From Gemmatimonadota bacterium (GTDB lineage Bacteria; Gemmatimonadota; Gemmatimonadetes; Gemmatimonadales; GWC2-71-9): a DNA stretch of 51,414 bases. Each line of letters starts with the position of its first letter. The first letter of the stretch is position 1. The notes under the pieces were generated by a model. That model had not been told where the DNA came from. It saw only the letters and a list, made by a program, of their open reading frames with translations, and ran no database searches. The translations under genes and the position numbers were made by a program. The stretch lies in NCBI GenBank assembly GCA_003246755.1, contig QKDC01000057.1, forward strand, positions 1 through 51,414, written 5' to 3'. This document shows, piece by piece, positions 8,609 to 18,074 of this stretch.

Positions 8609-9918
8609 ATCACGACGATCCAACTCTCGACCCCTCCCGTCGATCATGGGTTCCCTCGGCCAACCAGGTTGGCGCGGACTTCCCCGTGCAGAACCTCCCC
8701 TATGGCGTGTTCCGCCGAGCCCCCACGGATACTCCATCACTGGGCGTGGCCATTGGCGACCGCATCCTCGACCTGCGGGTGGCCCTCGAGCACGTGGCGA
8801 TGACTCGGCTGCCCAGTGCGGTACGTGAAGCCTGTGGTTCGAGTACCCTCAACCCACTTTTGGCTTTGGGGGCTGACGCGTGGCACGCTGCGCGAGAGGC
8901 CGTGAGTACGATCCTGACGGAAGGGGTCGGGAGCGACCCTCCCCCAGAGGGATGGCTGCCTTCCCAGGCCGAGGTCACGTCACTCCTTCCGATGACCGTC
9001 GGAGACTATACCGACTTCTATGCCTCGATCCACCACGCAACCAACGTGGGGAGGATGTTCAGACCCGATAATCCGCTTCTTCCCAACTACAAGTACGTGC
9101 CGATCGGGTACCATGGGCGAGCTTCGTCCGTGGTCGTGAGTGGGACGCCGGTTGCTCGTCCTTCCGGTCAACGCAAAGGCGGAGCAGGTGGTGCCGGTGA
9201 AGAGACGCCCACGTTCGGTCCTTGCCAGCTCCTCGATTATGAATGTGAGGTCGGTCTGGTCATTGGTCCGGGCAATAACCTGGGTGAGACCATTCCCATC
9301 GGGAAGGCGGAGGAACAGATTTTTGGGTACTGCCTCCTCAACGACTGGTCTGCTCGAGACATTCAGGCGTGGGAGTATCAGCCGCTGGGCCCGTTCCTGT
9401 CCAAGAGTTTTGCGACGACACTCTCGCCGTGGGTCGTGACCTCTCATGCCCTGGCACCCTTTCGTGCTGCACTCCCAGCACGACCACCGGGTGACCCGGC
9501 CCCACTCCCCTACCTTGACGAGTCGGGATTGTCGGGAGGCATCAAGCTCGATCTGGAGGTGCATCTCCTGACGGCTGCCATGCGGCAATCGGGACTCTCG
9601 CCACACCGCCTGAGCCGGGCGAGCTTTCTCGAGATGTACTGGAGCCCCGGCCAGATGGTGACTCATCACGCGAGCAACGGCTGCAACTTGCGGCCAGGCG
9701 ACCTCCTGGGGAGCGGCACCGTATCGGGCACGACCGACGACGCTCGGGGCTGTCTCCTCGAGTTGACGTCGCGGGGACGTCATCCGATTACCCTGCCCAA
9801 CGCCGAAGTTCGGCGCTTCCTCGAGGATGGAGATGAAGTCATCCTCACCGGACACTGTCATAGGGACGGCTTCGCCTCCATCGGGTTTGGTGAATGCCGC
9901 GGGAGAATCAGCGGATGA
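8605..9918 (+). CDS. fahA: Fumarylacetoacetase
   Basis: 437 aa, close to the usual 420-430. It cleaves fumarylacetoacetate to fumarate and acetoacetate, the last step of tyrosine/homogentisate breakdown. The SH3-like N-terminal domain (about 1-120) includes GVFRR, and the catalytic domain holds DYTDFYASIHHATNVG (metal Asp and catalytic His), LDYECEVGLVIG (metal-binding glutamates), NDWSARDIQAWEYQPLGPF (third metal Asp) and a late GSGTVSG. All expected metal and catalytic residues are visible. It starts with ATG overlapping the unknown gene (4 bases) and overlaps pdxH at its end. Homogentisate dioxygenase, maleylacetoacetate isomerase and 4-hydroxyphenylpyruvate dioxygenase are not in the window. 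Confidence 0.95.
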   Translation: MNHDDPTLDPSRRSWVPSANQVGADFPVQNLPYGVFRRAPTDTPSLGVAIGDRILDLRVALEHVAMTRLPSAVREACGSSTLNPLLALGADAWHAAREAVSTILTEGVGSDPPPEGWLPSQAEVTSLLPMTVGDYTDFYASIHHATNVGRMFRPDNPLLPNYKYVPIGYHGRASSVVVSGTPVARPSGQRKGGAGGAGEETPTFGPCQLLDYECEVGLVIGPGNNLGETIPIGKAEEQIFGYCLLNDWSARDIQAWEYQPLGPFLSKSFATTLSPWVVTSHALAPFRAALPARPPGDPAPLPYLDESGLSGGIKLDLEVHLLTAAMRQSGLSPHRLSRASFLEMYWSPGQMVTHHASNGCNLRPGDLLGSGTVSGTTDDARGCLLELTSRGRHPITLPNAEVRRFLEDGDEVILTGHCHRDGFASIGFGECRGRISG

Positions 9919-10556
9919 GCATCCAGGATCTTCGTCGTGAGTACACCCAAGGAACGTTGGACGAGGCCTCCGTTGCTCCAGATCCGTTGGACCAGTTCGC
10001 GTCGTGGTACGCCCAAGCGGAGCAGGCCGAGATCGCAGACGCGAATGCGATGACCCTTGCCACCTCGAGTCTTTCCGGCCGACCGGCGGCGCGGATCGTA
10101 CTCCTCAAGTCGTATGGAGCGAACGGGTTCTCGTTTTTCGGAGACTTTCGAAGTGGGAAGGGGAAGGACCTCACCGCGAATCCTGTTGCAGCACTGCTGT
10201 TCTTCTGGAAGGAGCTGGAACGACAGGTCCGGATCGTCGGGTCGGTAACTCGTCTCCCGACGGATGCGGCTCGTGCCTATTTCGAAACCCGGCCGCGCGG
10301 GAGCCAGATTGGCGCTTGGGCGTCCCACCAGAGTGCCGAGCTCACGCAGGGTCGATCACAACTCGAATCGAGGGTTCGGGCCCTGGAGGAGGAGTACCGC
10401 TCCAGCCCGGTGCCCTTGCCCCCGCACTGGGGCGGGTTCCTCCTGTCGCCCGATTACTACGAGTTCTGGCAGGGCAGAGAAAGTCGGCTCCACGATCGGA
10501 TCTGTTACCAGCGGAACGCACCGGTCGGCTGGACGGTCAGCCGACTGAGCCCCTGA
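9915..10556 (+). CDS. pdxH: Pyridoxamine/pyridoxine 5'-phosphate oxidase
   Basis: 213 aa. It oxidises pyridoxine or pyridoxamine 5'-phosphate to pyridoxal 5'-phosphate with FMN and O2. Typical segments are present: the N-terminal LRREYTQGTLDE, FMN-binding PAARIVLLKSYGANGFSFF, RQVRIVGSVTRLP, RPRGSQIGAWASHQS, and the C-terminal WGGFLLSPDYYEFWQGRESRLHDR with the substrate-binding RLHDR. The ATG at 9915 overlaps the fahA stop (ATGA); this choice gives the standard N-terminus, whereas the frame's earlier ATG at 9894 lies inside fahA. PLP is needed by many amino-acid catabolic enzymes, and a PLP homeostasis gene (yggS) lies 6 kb downstream. Confidence 0.95.
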   Translation: MSIQDLRREYTQGTLDEASVAPDPLDQFASWYAQAEQAEIADANAMTLATSSLSGRPAARIVLLKSYGANGFSFFGDFRSGKGKDLTANPVAALLFFWKELERQVRIVGSVTRLPTDAARAYFETRPRGSQIGAWASHQSAELTQGRSQLESRVRALEEEYRSSPVPLPPHWGGFLLSPDYYEFWQGRESRLHDRICYQRNAPVGWTVSRLSP

Positions 10557-10574
10557 GGCGGGACGGTTACCGTT

Positions 10575-11924
10575 GTGACCACCGTGGGCGACGTGCTCGC
10601 GGCACGGCTGGTCGAGCGTCTGGCGTTCCTCGGTGTTCATTCCCAGGTTGCGCTGGTCGCGGTCTCGGGTGGGCCGGACTCCCTGAGCCTCCTCCATCTG
10701 TTGGCAGCGACGGTCGGTGAGCATCACCTCGAACTCGTGGTGGGTCACGTCGATCACGGAATTCATCCCGAGAGCGAATCGGTTGCTGCCGCTGTGGCCG
10801 ATGAGGCTGCCAGACTGGGCCTTCCCTTCGAAACTACACGTATCGCACTGGGACCTGATGCCGGGGAAACCGAGGCCCGGACTGCACGATATGACTGGCT
10901 TCACGAAACCCTCGCCCGTCTTACGGCTCGCACGAAGTCCACCGGAGTCATCGTGACAGCGCACCATCGGGACGACCAAGTAGAGACCATTCTCATGCGG
11001 GTCTTCAGAGGCTCGGGTCCGGCGGGACTGTCCGGGATTCCAGCAGTGCAGGGGTCGGTCGTTCGGCCGCTTCTCGATGTGTCGCGTGAGGATCTTTCGG
11101 CATTCCTGTCGGAGATTGGTGCTTCCTCATGGTCGGATCCGTCAAATCGCTCGGAGCGAAATACGCGCGGTTGGATTCGACAGAGGGTTCTTCCGGAGCT
11201 CAGAAGGAAACTCCCTGAGGTGGAATCCGCCCTGATCGCCCTTGGCGACCAGGCTCGAGCGGCGAGGGAAGCGTGGGATCGTGTTCTCAACGAGCTTCCA
11301 CTCGTCATCGAGCGTGAAGGTGCGGGGCTCGCTTTTGCTTCGGCTCCCCTTCGGACCTATGATAGAGGGCTCGCCGAGACCCTCTTCAGGGCCTTGGCGA
11401 GGCGCATCGGACTGACCGTCGGGCCCCGTCGCGGCGCTCGCGCTCTCGAGATCGTGCTCTGGGGCCGTAGTGGGGTCCGGGCCGATTTGGGTCAGGGCTG
11501 GTTCGCCGAAGTGCGGTTCGACCGGATCGCGTTGGTCCGCACCCCTGTCGCATTGGCAGAAGCCGACATGGGTGAACCTGCGGGTGAATGGCGCTCGGGT
11601 CGGTGGCGCTTTCGATGGCGAGGCGAGTCCCGTCCCGGACACATCACCAGGTCTGGTTGGACGACATGGCTTGTCCCCGGCCAGTATAGGGTTCGTGGAT
11701 GGCGTCCCGGGGACAGAATTCGGCCTTGGAAGGGCACAGGAAGCCGTCTCGTGGTCCGATGCATGCAGGAACAGGAAGTGGGTAGGAGTGAGCGGCCAGC
11801 TTGGCCGGTCGTCTGTGCGGGGGATGACATCGTCTGGGTTCCGGGGGTGTGCCGGTCGGCACTCGCCGTGCCGACGCAAACCGATCTTGGAGGGGTTCTG
11901 CGAGTTGACGTTGAGCGTGAATAG
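10575..11924 (+). CDS. tilS: tRNA(Ile)-lysidine synthetase
   Basis: 449 aa. TilS uses ATP to attach lysine to C34 of tRNA-Ile(CAU), changing its codon from AUG to AUA. The PP-loop ATP-pyrophosphatase motif SGGPDS is at residues 31-36, with VGHVDHGIH and VTAHHRDDQVETILMR further on, all typical of TilS. The C-terminal part (about 340-440) fits the TilS substrate-binding domain, with RVRGWRPGDRIRP. The start is GTG at 10575, 18 bases after pdxH. The tilS-hpt-ftsH order that follows is a widely conserved neighbourhood, which supports the call. Confidence 0.93.
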   Translation: MTTVGDVLAARLVERLAFLGVHSQVALVAVSGGPDSLSLLHLLAATVGEHHLELVVGHVDHGIHPESESVAAAVADEAARLGLPFETTRIALGPDAGETEARTARYDWLHETLARLTARTKSTGVIVTAHHRDDQVETILMRVFRGSGPAGLSGIPAVQGSVVRPLLDVSREDLSAFLSEIGASSWSDPSNRSERNTRGWIRQRVLPELRRKLPEVESALIALGDQARAAREAWDRVLNELPLVIEREGAGLAFASAPLRTYDRGLAETLFRALARRIGLTVGPRRGARALEIVLWGRSGVRADLGQGWFAEVRFDRIALVRTPVALAEADMGEPAGEWRSGRWRFRWRGESRPGHITRSGWTTWLVPGQYRVRGWRPGDRIRPWKGTGSRLVVRCMQEQEVGRSERPAWPVVCAGDDIVWVPGVCRSALAVPTQTDLGGVLRVDVERE

Positions 11925-11949
11925 CCCGGAGCTGCGGGCAGGTGGCCGA

Positions 11950-12462
11950 ATGCTGCAGAACGTCGTCTTCGATGCCGAGACGATCGCTCGGCGCGTTCGG
12001 GAACTCGGCAAAGAGATCACGGACGCCTACCCGGAGGGCGAACTCCTCGTGCTCGGGTTGCTCAAAGGCAGTTTTATTTTTCTGGGTGATCTGGTTCGTC
12101 AGATCGAGCGCCCTTTGCAGATCGATTTTCTGGTGGCTTCCTCCTACGGTACGGAGAAGATCTCCAGTGGGAACGTGCGGTTGCTCTACGACCCGGTGAC
12201 CCGCCTGGAGGGAAAGCATATTCTCATCGTCGAGGACATCATCGACACCGGGAAGACCCTCAGGGTACTACTGGATCTGCTTTCGGAGCGTGCGCCGAGT
12301 TCGATCGCGGTGTGTGCCCTCCTGGACAAGGAGTTGATGGCGGATCCACCCACGGAGATTCGATTTGTGGGGTTCAAGGCCCCGAAGGCGTTTCTTGTCG
12401 GGTACGGCCTCGATCATTCAGAGGAGTACAGGCATCTTCCTTATATCGTTGACCTGGACTAG
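11950..12462 (+). CDS. hpt: Hypoxanthine phosphoribosyltransferase
   Basis: 170 aa. It salvages hypoxanthine and guanine using PRPP. The PRPP-binding motif HILIVEDIIDTGKTL is present, preceded by LKGSFIFLGDLVRQI and SSYGTEKISSG (flexible loop Ser-Tyr), and followed by VGFKAPKAFLVGYGLD in the purine-binding region. I chose ATG 11950 because AGGTGG lies about 6 bases before it and the protein then starts as the family does. A GTG at 11917, overlapping the tilS stop, would add 11 residues and cannot be excluded. The gene sits between tilS and ftsH as in many bacteria. Confidence 0.93.
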   Translation: MLQNVVFDAETIARRVRELGKEITDAYPEGELLVLGLLKGSFIFLGDLVRQIERPLQIDFLVASSYGTEKISSGNVRLLYDPVTRLEGKHILIVEDIIDTGKTLRVLLDLLSERAPSSIAVCALLDKELMADPPTEIRFVGFKAPKAFLVGYGLDHSEEYRHLPYIVDLD

Positions 12463-12468
12463 GAACTG

Positions 12469-14454
12469 ATGGCGGATCGTCCAACACCCCGACCCCCGAC
12501 GAGCGGTTTCTCCGGCTGGAGCAAGAACCTGGCGCTTTGGGCCATGGTCGCCATTTTCGCTGCCTTCCTCTGGAAGCAGATGGGCACCCAGCGCACGGCC
12601 AGCCAGGAGATCACGTACTCCCAATTCAGCCAGCAGTTGGACGCCGGAAACATCGAATCGGTGGAGGTCTACGACGGGAGCACCGTCAAGGGGACCTTCA
12701 GGACTCCGGTGACCTTCAAGGAAACCGCGACACCGTCCTTTACCGTCCTGCTGACTGGAACGATGAGCGATGCGCTGCTCACCCGGCTGGAGGATGCGGG
12801 TGTCCAGATCAGTGCCAAGGAGCGCCGTGGTGGTCTGATGACCTTCTTCATCGCCGCGCTCCCCTGGATCGTGATCCTCGGGCTCTGGTTTTTCCTTCTG
12901 CGCCAGTTGCAATCGGGGGGCAATCGGGCTTTTGCCTTCGGCAAATCGAAGGCCAAACTCCTGGCGGGCGATACCCCCAAGGTCACCTTTGCGGATGTTG
13001 CTGGTGCCGATGAGGCGAAAGTCGAACTCGAGGAGATCATCGAATTCCTGAAGGATCCGCAACGGTTCACCAGGCTCGGTGGTCGACTTCCCAAGGGCGC
13101 CCTATTGGTCGGCCCTCCTGGTACTGGGAAAACCCTGCTCGCGAAGGCCGTTGCGGGCGAAGCGGCCCGACCCTTCTTCTCCATGTCGGGATCGGACTTC
13201 GTGGAGATGTTCGTCGGAGTTGGCGCGAGTCGAGTGCGTGACCTTTTCGAGCAAGGGAAGGCCCATGCACCGTGCATCATCTTCATCGATGAGATCGACG
13301 CAGTGGGTCGGCACCGAGGGGCAGGGCTCGGCGGTGGTCACGACGAACGTGAACAGACCCTGAATCAACTCCTTGTGGAGATGGACGGGTTCGAGAGCAA
13401 CGACGGCGTCATTCTCCTCGCGGCGACCAATAGGCCCGATGTGCTCGATCCCGCGCTGCTCCGGCCGGGGCGTTTCGACCGGCAGATCGTAGTCGACTCC
13501 CCGGATGTGAAGGGGCGCGAGGGTATTCTGCGCGTTCATACGCGGAAGATTCCCCTCGCACCCGACGTTCGTCTCGATACGCTGGCCAAGGGAACACCTG
13601 GGCTCGCCGGTGCCGATCTCGCCAACCTGGTGAACGAGGCGGCGCTCTTGGCGGCGCGGCGCAACAAAGTGCTCGTTGATGCCAGAGACTTTGAGGATGC
13701 CAAAGACAAGGTGATGCTGGGTGTCGAGCGACGGAGTCTTCAACTCACCGAGGATGAGCGACGGCTCACTGCGTATCACGAGGCCGGTCATGCCATCGTT
13801 TCCCTGAAGATCCCTGGAAGCGATCCACTCCATAAGATCACCATCATTCCGAGAGGTCGTGCGCTCGGGCTCACCACCTGGCTTCCTGAGGAAGACCGGC
13901 ACAACTACACCAAGATTTGGCTCGAGGGGCGACTTGCTGCGGCGTATGGCGGTCGGGTGGCTGAAGAGCTCGTGTTCGGTCCCGACAAGGTGACCACCGG
14001 CGCTACGAACGACATCGAACAGGCCACGTCCATTGCACGACGGATGGTGACGCAGTTTGGGATGAGCGAGAGAATCGGTGTGGTTGCCATCGGCGATCGG
14101 GAGCAGGAGATCTTCCTGGGCAGGGAACTCTCTCATCGCCGCGAGGTATCCGAGCGGATGTCCGACCTCGTCGACACCGAGGTGAAGCGCATTCTCGACG
14201 AGGCTTACCGGCTTGCCGAGGAGATCCTCCGCAGCGAACGCGATCTGCTCGATCGCCTGGCTGCGGCGCTCCTCGACAGGGAGACACTCGATCGGGATGA
14301 TCTCGACACCCTGGTCCGTGGGGAAGAACTCCCACCCGTGTTACCCACGCCGGAGCCCTCGGTCACCCCTGCTTCGGTCACGCGTCCGGAGCCATCGCCC
14401 CAGGCGGTGCCAGGCATTCTGGGCACGCCACCCGCGAACCCCGCAGGCGCCTAG
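12469..14454 (+). CDS. ftsH: ATP-dependent zinc metalloprotease FtsH
   Basis: 661 aa. A membrane-anchored AAA+ protease that degrades misfolded membrane proteins and short-lived regulators. The order is: first membrane segment about 20-36, periplasmic domain 40-122, second membrane segment about 123-145, AAA+ domain with Walker A GPPGTGKT (215-222) and Walker B IIFIDEID (270-277), arginine-finger region LRPGRFDR (331-338), and zinc site HEAGH (437-441) in the protease domain. The C-terminal 40 residues are proline-rich and variable. The gene begins 6 bases after hpt. Confidence 0.97.
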   Translation: MADRPTPRPPTSGFSGWSKNLALWAMVAIFAAFLWKQMGTQRTASQEITYSQFSQQLDAGNIESVEVYDGSTVKGTFRTPVTFKETATPSFTVLLTGTMSDALLTRLEDAGVQISAKERRGGLMTFFIAALPWIVILGLWFFLLRQLQSGGNRAFAFGKSKAKLLAGDTPKVTFADVAGADEAKVELEEIIEFLKDPQRFTRLGGRLPKGALLVGPPGTGKTLLAKAVAGEAARPFFSMSGSDFVEMFVGVGASRVRDLFEQGKAHAPCIIFIDEIDAVGRHRGAGLGGGHDEREQTLNQLLVEMDGFESNDGVILLAATNRPDVLDPALLRPGRFDRQIVVDSPDVKGREGILRVHTRKIPLAPDVRLDTLAKGTPGLAGADLANLVNEAALLAARRNKVLVDARDFEDAKDKVMLGVERRSLQLTEDERRLTAYHEAGHAIVSLKIPGSDPLHKITIIPRGRALGLTTWLPEEDRHNYTKIWLEGRLAAAYGGRVAEELVFGPDKVTTGATNDIEQATSIARRMVTQFGMSERIGVVAIGDREQEIFLGRELSHRREVSERMSDLVDTEVKRILDEAYRLAEEILRSERDLLDRLAAALLDRETLDRDDLDTLVRGEELPPVLPTPEPSVTPASVTRPEPSPQAVPGILGTPPANPAGA

Positions 14455-14472
14455 CCGGTTGTCAGGGCGTCG

Positions 14473-16836
14473 ATGACGTCCTCGGTAGTCGAACGTCCTC
14501 CATATCGGGTCGCGGCACTGGTTTTTGCCGCGATCCTGGCTGGGTATGTCTTCACACTTGCCCCGACGGTAACACTCTGGGATGCGGGCGAGTTGATCGC
14601 GGCGTCGAAAACTCTCGGCATCCCGCACCCTCCGGGGACACCCCTGTTCGTTCTCATGGCCCATGTGTGGGCTTCGTTGGTCCCCATCGGCGAGTTCGCC
14701 TGGCGGACGAATCTGCTTAGCGCGGGCTTCAGTGCGGCGGGGAGCGCGCTGTGGTTTCTCTCAGCCCACGTCATCCTGACGCGCGTCGATGGTGTGGCAG
14801 GCCCCAGGCCGGGATCGCGGAATCTCTTCACCCTGGCGGGGGCTGCCGGGGCCGCGTGCATTTCCGCATTCACGTATACCCAGTGGCAGAACTCCAATGA
14901 GACGGAGGTCTATGCGGTAGCCACCTTCACCATCGCGGCGGTCGTATGGCTGGCCTTGCGTTGGCGGGCGCAGCGAGGCACTCCCGCGGCCACCAAGTGC
15001 CTGCTCCTCGCGATTTACCTTGGTGGACTCTCGATCGGCAATCATCTCCTTGCCCTCCTCGTCGGGCCTGGGCTCGTGGCGTTCCTCGTGGCGGAACTGA
15101 TACGGCATCCAGCAGGCGAATCGTCCCAGCGTCGGGCCGAGTGGGGCCAGGCGGCGGTCGTGGCCGGGGTCTGGGCGCTGCTCATCGGCGTTGGGCTGGG
15201 CAGCACGGTCCTGGTCACCTTGGGTGCAACCGCCTTTGGTGCGGCACTCGTCGTGGCGCTGCGGCGGGGCGCAGGGGGCTTCGCGGGACTGACCCTGGTG
15301 TTGGCGGCGATTGGCGTCTCGACCTACCTGTTCATGTTCATCCGGGCGGGGCAGCATCCGATGATCAACGAGGCGGACCCGGCAACCTGGGATGCCTTGC
15401 TCGATGTGATTCGGCGGAGCCAATACCCACTGAGGACTCCGTTCGACAATCCCACTGAACTTCACGGACCAGAGAATTCGGGCCGGAATCTGACCCTCAT
15501 CGGACTCCAGTTGCTCAACTATGCACAGTACTTCGGATGGCAGTGGGTGAGAGGGATACCAGGTCAGGCGCCCCTCTCGGTTGGGGGTCTGCTGTCGATT
15601 CTCGCCTCACTGGCTGCGGTCTCACTGGGGATTCGCGGCATGGTGGTGCACCGTCGCGCCGACCGCTCTGGTTGGTGGCTCTTCCTCGGGGTGTTCCTGG
15701 TCACGGGGCTGGGGCTGGTGGCGTATATGAATTTCAAGCCGGGCTACAGTCTGGCCCACGATCTCTTTCCGGCGCGGACCGATCATGAGGTCCGCGAGCG
15801 AGACTATTTCTTCGTCGTGAGCTTCATCGTGTGGGCCATCTGGGTGGGGATTGGCCTCTTCACGGTGGCACGGCGCCTGGTGGAGAAGGGCCTGCACCGG
15901 GCCGTGGGAGTTGGAGTCCTGAGTCTCGCCGTGATCCCCTTCGCGCTGAACTTCAGGTCGGCCAGCCGGCGCCATGCTCCCGCTCCGCGTCTCGCGGCTG
16001 ACTTCGCCTACAACCTGCTCAACTCGGTCGGCCCTTACGGTGTGGTGTTCACCTACGGCGACAACGATACGTTCCCCCTGTGGTGGGCCCAGGAGGTCGA
16101 AGGGATCCGGCAGGACGTCACCGTAGTCTGTCTCGCCTTGGCGGAAACCCCCTGGTACATGCGCCAGTTGCGCGATAACCCGACGCGACTCTTCGACGAG
16201 GCCGCCGCCCCGGAAGTCTGGCAAGGGCTCGGCGTACCAAGGCCCGACTGGCCGCTCCACCAGATGACGGACCTCGAGATCGACGCTGCCGTTCCCCAGT
16301 ACCTTCAGGCCGAGGCGCGACTCAGGCTGGGTGGGCGTGAAGTCATCCTCCCCGCCAATACGCTCCTGATGGGGAAGGACTTCGTTTCGATTCGGCTGCT
16401 GCAACACAATCTGGGCCGGCGCCCCATCGCGTGGGCCCTCACTGCGGTGGGAACCTCGTACGGGCTCGACGATCTCTTGGTGCAGGAGGGACTCGTCCTT
16501 CGGGTCGCATCCGGTCCTGCCGACTCGACCGACATGCGCTACGATTTCGGGAACCTCATGGGGGCACCCATCGACATTCCCATGACCAGTCGCCTGCTTT
16601 TCGAGACCTACCGATTCGGCGAGCTTCTGGATGGTGGCGTGGAACGGTTGGAGCCCTTTGGCCAGAGTCTGGCGTCGACCCTGGGACTTCCCTTCGCCCA
16701 ACTCGGGTTCGCAGCGCAGTCTCGTGGCGATCTCCAGGAGGCTCTTCGATTGCTTGGTCTCGCCGCCCGCCTGTCCGTCAATCAGGCTGTTCGTGACGCC
16801 TTTCGCCAGGCCCAGGAACAACTCCCTACCAGGTAG
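14473..16836 (+). CDS. DUF2723 multi-pass membrane protein, probable glycosyltransferase
   Basis: 787 aa with many hydrophobic segments in the first 500 residues and a soluble C-terminal part. The N-terminus carries the DUF2723 signature: FTLAPTVTLWDAGELIAAS (acidic Asp37 and Glu40 in WDAGE) followed by LGIPHPPGTPLFVL. The family is distantly related to GT-C protein O-mannosyltransferases (the eukaryotic member is TMEM260), where the early acidic residues sit in the active site; the bacterial role is not established. The C-terminal region has VGPYGVVFTYGDNDTFPLWW, well conserved in family members as I recall them, and helical repeats at the end (SRGDLQEALRLLGLAAR). It probably transfers sugar from a lipid carrier to an exported acceptor. 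Confidence 0.82.
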   Translation: MTSSVVERPPYRVAALVFAAILAGYVFTLAPTVTLWDAGELIAASKTLGIPHPPGTPLFVLMAHVWASLVPIGEFAWRTNLLSAGFSAAGSALWFLSAHVILTRVDGVAGPRPGSRNLFTLAGAAGAACISAFTYTQWQNSNETEVYAVATFTIAAVVWLALRWRAQRGTPAATKCLLLAIYLGGLSIGNHLLALLVGPGLVAFLVAELIRHPAGESSQRRAEWGQAAVVAGVWALLIGVGLGSTVLVTLGATAFGAALVVALRRGAGGFAGLTLVLAAIGVSTYLFMFIRAGQHPMINEADPATWDALLDVIRRSQYPLRTPFDNPTELHGPENSGRNLTLIGLQLLNYAQYFGWQWVRGIPGQAPLSVGGLLSILASLAAVSLGIRGMVVHRRADRSGWWLFLGVFLVTGLGLVAYMNFKPGYSLAHDLFPARTDHEVRERDYFFVVSFIVWAIWVGIGLFTVARRLVEKGLHRAVGVGVLSLAVIPFALNFRSASRRHAPAPRLAADFAYNLLNSVGPYGVVFTYGDNDTFPLWWAQEVEGIRQDVTVVCLALAETPWYMRQLRDNPTRLFDEAAAPEVWQGLGVPRPDWPLHQMTDLEIDAAVPQYLQAEARLRLGGREVILPANTLLMGKDFVSIRLLQHNLGRRPIAWALTAVGTSYGLDDLLVQEGLVLRVASGPADSTDMRYDFGNLMGAPIDIPMTSRLLFETYRFGELLDGGVERLEPFGQSLASTLGLPFAQLGFAAQSRGDLQEALRLLGLAARLSVNQAVRDAFRQAQEQLPTR

Positions 16837-16864
16837 GGCGTAACCCAAAGTAGATTTAAAGGTT

Positions 16865-17551
16865 ATGGACTACTCGGCCCTCCCGGGGCGCCTCGCGCTT
16901 GTGCACGAGACGATCGAGTCACACCGGAAGATCGGGGGTTGGTCGCACCAGGTTCGTATCGTGGCGGTAACGAAGACCCACGGGCCGGAGGCGGTCCGGG
17001 CGGCCTTTGCGGCCGGGATTGACGCTGTCGGGGAGAATCGCGTCCAGGAGGCGTTGACCAAGCTGGAATCCCTGCGCGACCTGCCACTGGAATGGCACCT
17101 CATTGGCACGGTCCAGCGGAACAAGGTACGGCGTATCGTGGGACAATTCAGGTTGATTCACACGGTAGACCGGTTCGATTTGGTGAGCGAGTTCTCCCGG
17201 CGAATCCCTGAACATGCCCCGCAGGGTGTGTTGATCGAAGTGAACTGCAGTGGAGAATCTGCAAAGGCCGGAGTGGCGCCTGAGCGTCTCCCACATCTGA
17301 TCGATGAGGTTCTTGGTCACGAGAACCTGAAACTTGAAGGACTGATGACGATGGCGCCGTTCACCGATGACCGCGATCTCCAACGGCGAACGTTCAGGAT
17401 GCTGCGTGTTCTCCGGGACGAGGCGGCGGGGCGCGGGATCGATCTCCAGCATCTTTCGATGGGGATGTCCAACGACTTTGGGGTGGCCGTGGAGGAGGGG
17501 GCAACGATGGTTCGACTCGGCACCGTGCTCTTCGGGGAGAGACCAACATGA
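16865..17551 (+). CDS. yggS: YggS-family PLP homeostasis protein
   Basis: 228 aa. A PLP-binding single-domain barrel related to the alanine racemase N-terminal domain; it has no known catalytic activity and acts in PLP homeostasis. Lys37 in VAVTKTHG is the Schiff-base lysine, GENRVQEA follows, WHLIGTVQRNKVR is the family's WHFIGxLQ segment, and HLSMGMSNDF with MVRLGTVLFG closes the phosphate site. It starts with ATG at 16865 after a 28-base spacer, one of the larger gaps in this region. The stop overlaps the DivIVA gene (ATGA). The yggS-divIVA proximity is common in bacteria, often near division genes. Confidence 0.93.
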   Translation: MDYSALPGRLALVHETIESHRKIGGWSHQVRIVAVTKTHGPEAVRAAFAAGIDAVGENRVQEALTKLESLRDLPLEWHLIGTVQRNKVRRIVGQFRLIHTVDRFDLVSEFSRRIPEHAPQGVLIEVNCSGESAKAGVAPERLPHLIDEVLGHENLKLEGLMTMAPFTDDRDLQRRTFRMLRVLRDEAAGRGIDLQHLSMGMSNDFGVAVEEGATMVRLGTVLFGERPT

Positions 17552-18066
17552 CCGACGACACCTTTCATCTGACACCGCACGACGTACGGGCACAGGAGTT
17601 CCAGCGAACACTCCGTGGTGTCGATCCTGCCCAGGTCGAGAACTTCAAGGAACGTGTCGCGGAGGAACTCGACCGGGTTCTCAGGGATCGTGTGCGCCTT
17701 GAAGAGCGGATGAAAGGGCTGCACGAGCAACTCCGGGCTTACCGCGAGCGCGAGCGTGCGCTCAATGATGCCCTCGTCGCCGCCCAACAACTTCGAGCCG
17801 AGGTGCAAACCCAGGCGAACCGTGAGGCCGAGCTGATCGTGGCGGAAGCCAGGCAGGAAGGAGGGCGACTCGTTGCGGCGGCCGAGAAGGAAATGCGGTC
17901 TACTGAAGTGCGAACAGAGGCTGCCGCCCATTTGCTTCGGAGCTATATCAACACGTTCCGCCAGATTCTCGTGCGCCACCAAGCCGAACTCGACAGTATC
18001 GAGGCTTACCTCGAGCCCGAACGCGTGATCACCGAAACGGAATCCCACGAGGCCAGGACCTCCTGA
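17548..18066 (+). CDS. DivIVA-domain protein
   Basis: 172 aa. The N-terminal segment LTPHDVRAQEFQRTLRGVDPAQVENF (from residue 8) matches the DivIVA/GpsB membrane-curvature-sensing region (LTPxDIxxxEFxxxxRGYDxxEV). The rest, residues 35-150, is rich in Glu, Arg and Ala with heptad-like spacing and is predicted coiled coil. DivIVA proteins bind negatively curved membrane at poles and septa and recruit partners for division, growth or polarity. In this window it could link to the polarity-type GTPase cluster 5 kb downstream, though nothing in the sequence shows this. It overlaps yggS by 4 bases; ileS follows after 8 bases. Confidence 0.85.
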   Translation: MTDDTFHLTPHDVRAQEFQRTLRGVDPAQVENFKERVAEELDRVLRDRVRLEERMKGLHEQLRAYRERERALNDALVAAQQLRAEVQTQANREAELIVAEARQEGGRLVAAAEKEMRSTEVRTEAAAHLLRSYINTFRQILVRHQAELDSIEAYLEPERVITETESHEARTS

Positions 18067-18074
18067 TACCGACA

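Noticed and set aside
10563-10573. Palindrome ACGGT-T-ACCGT just before the tilS start
   Set aside because: Too short for a confident operator or terminator and not repeated elsewhere that I could see.
11917-11949. GTG 11917 as hpt start
   Set aside because: No ribosome site precedes it and the extra 11 residues do not resemble the family; kept as an alternative only.
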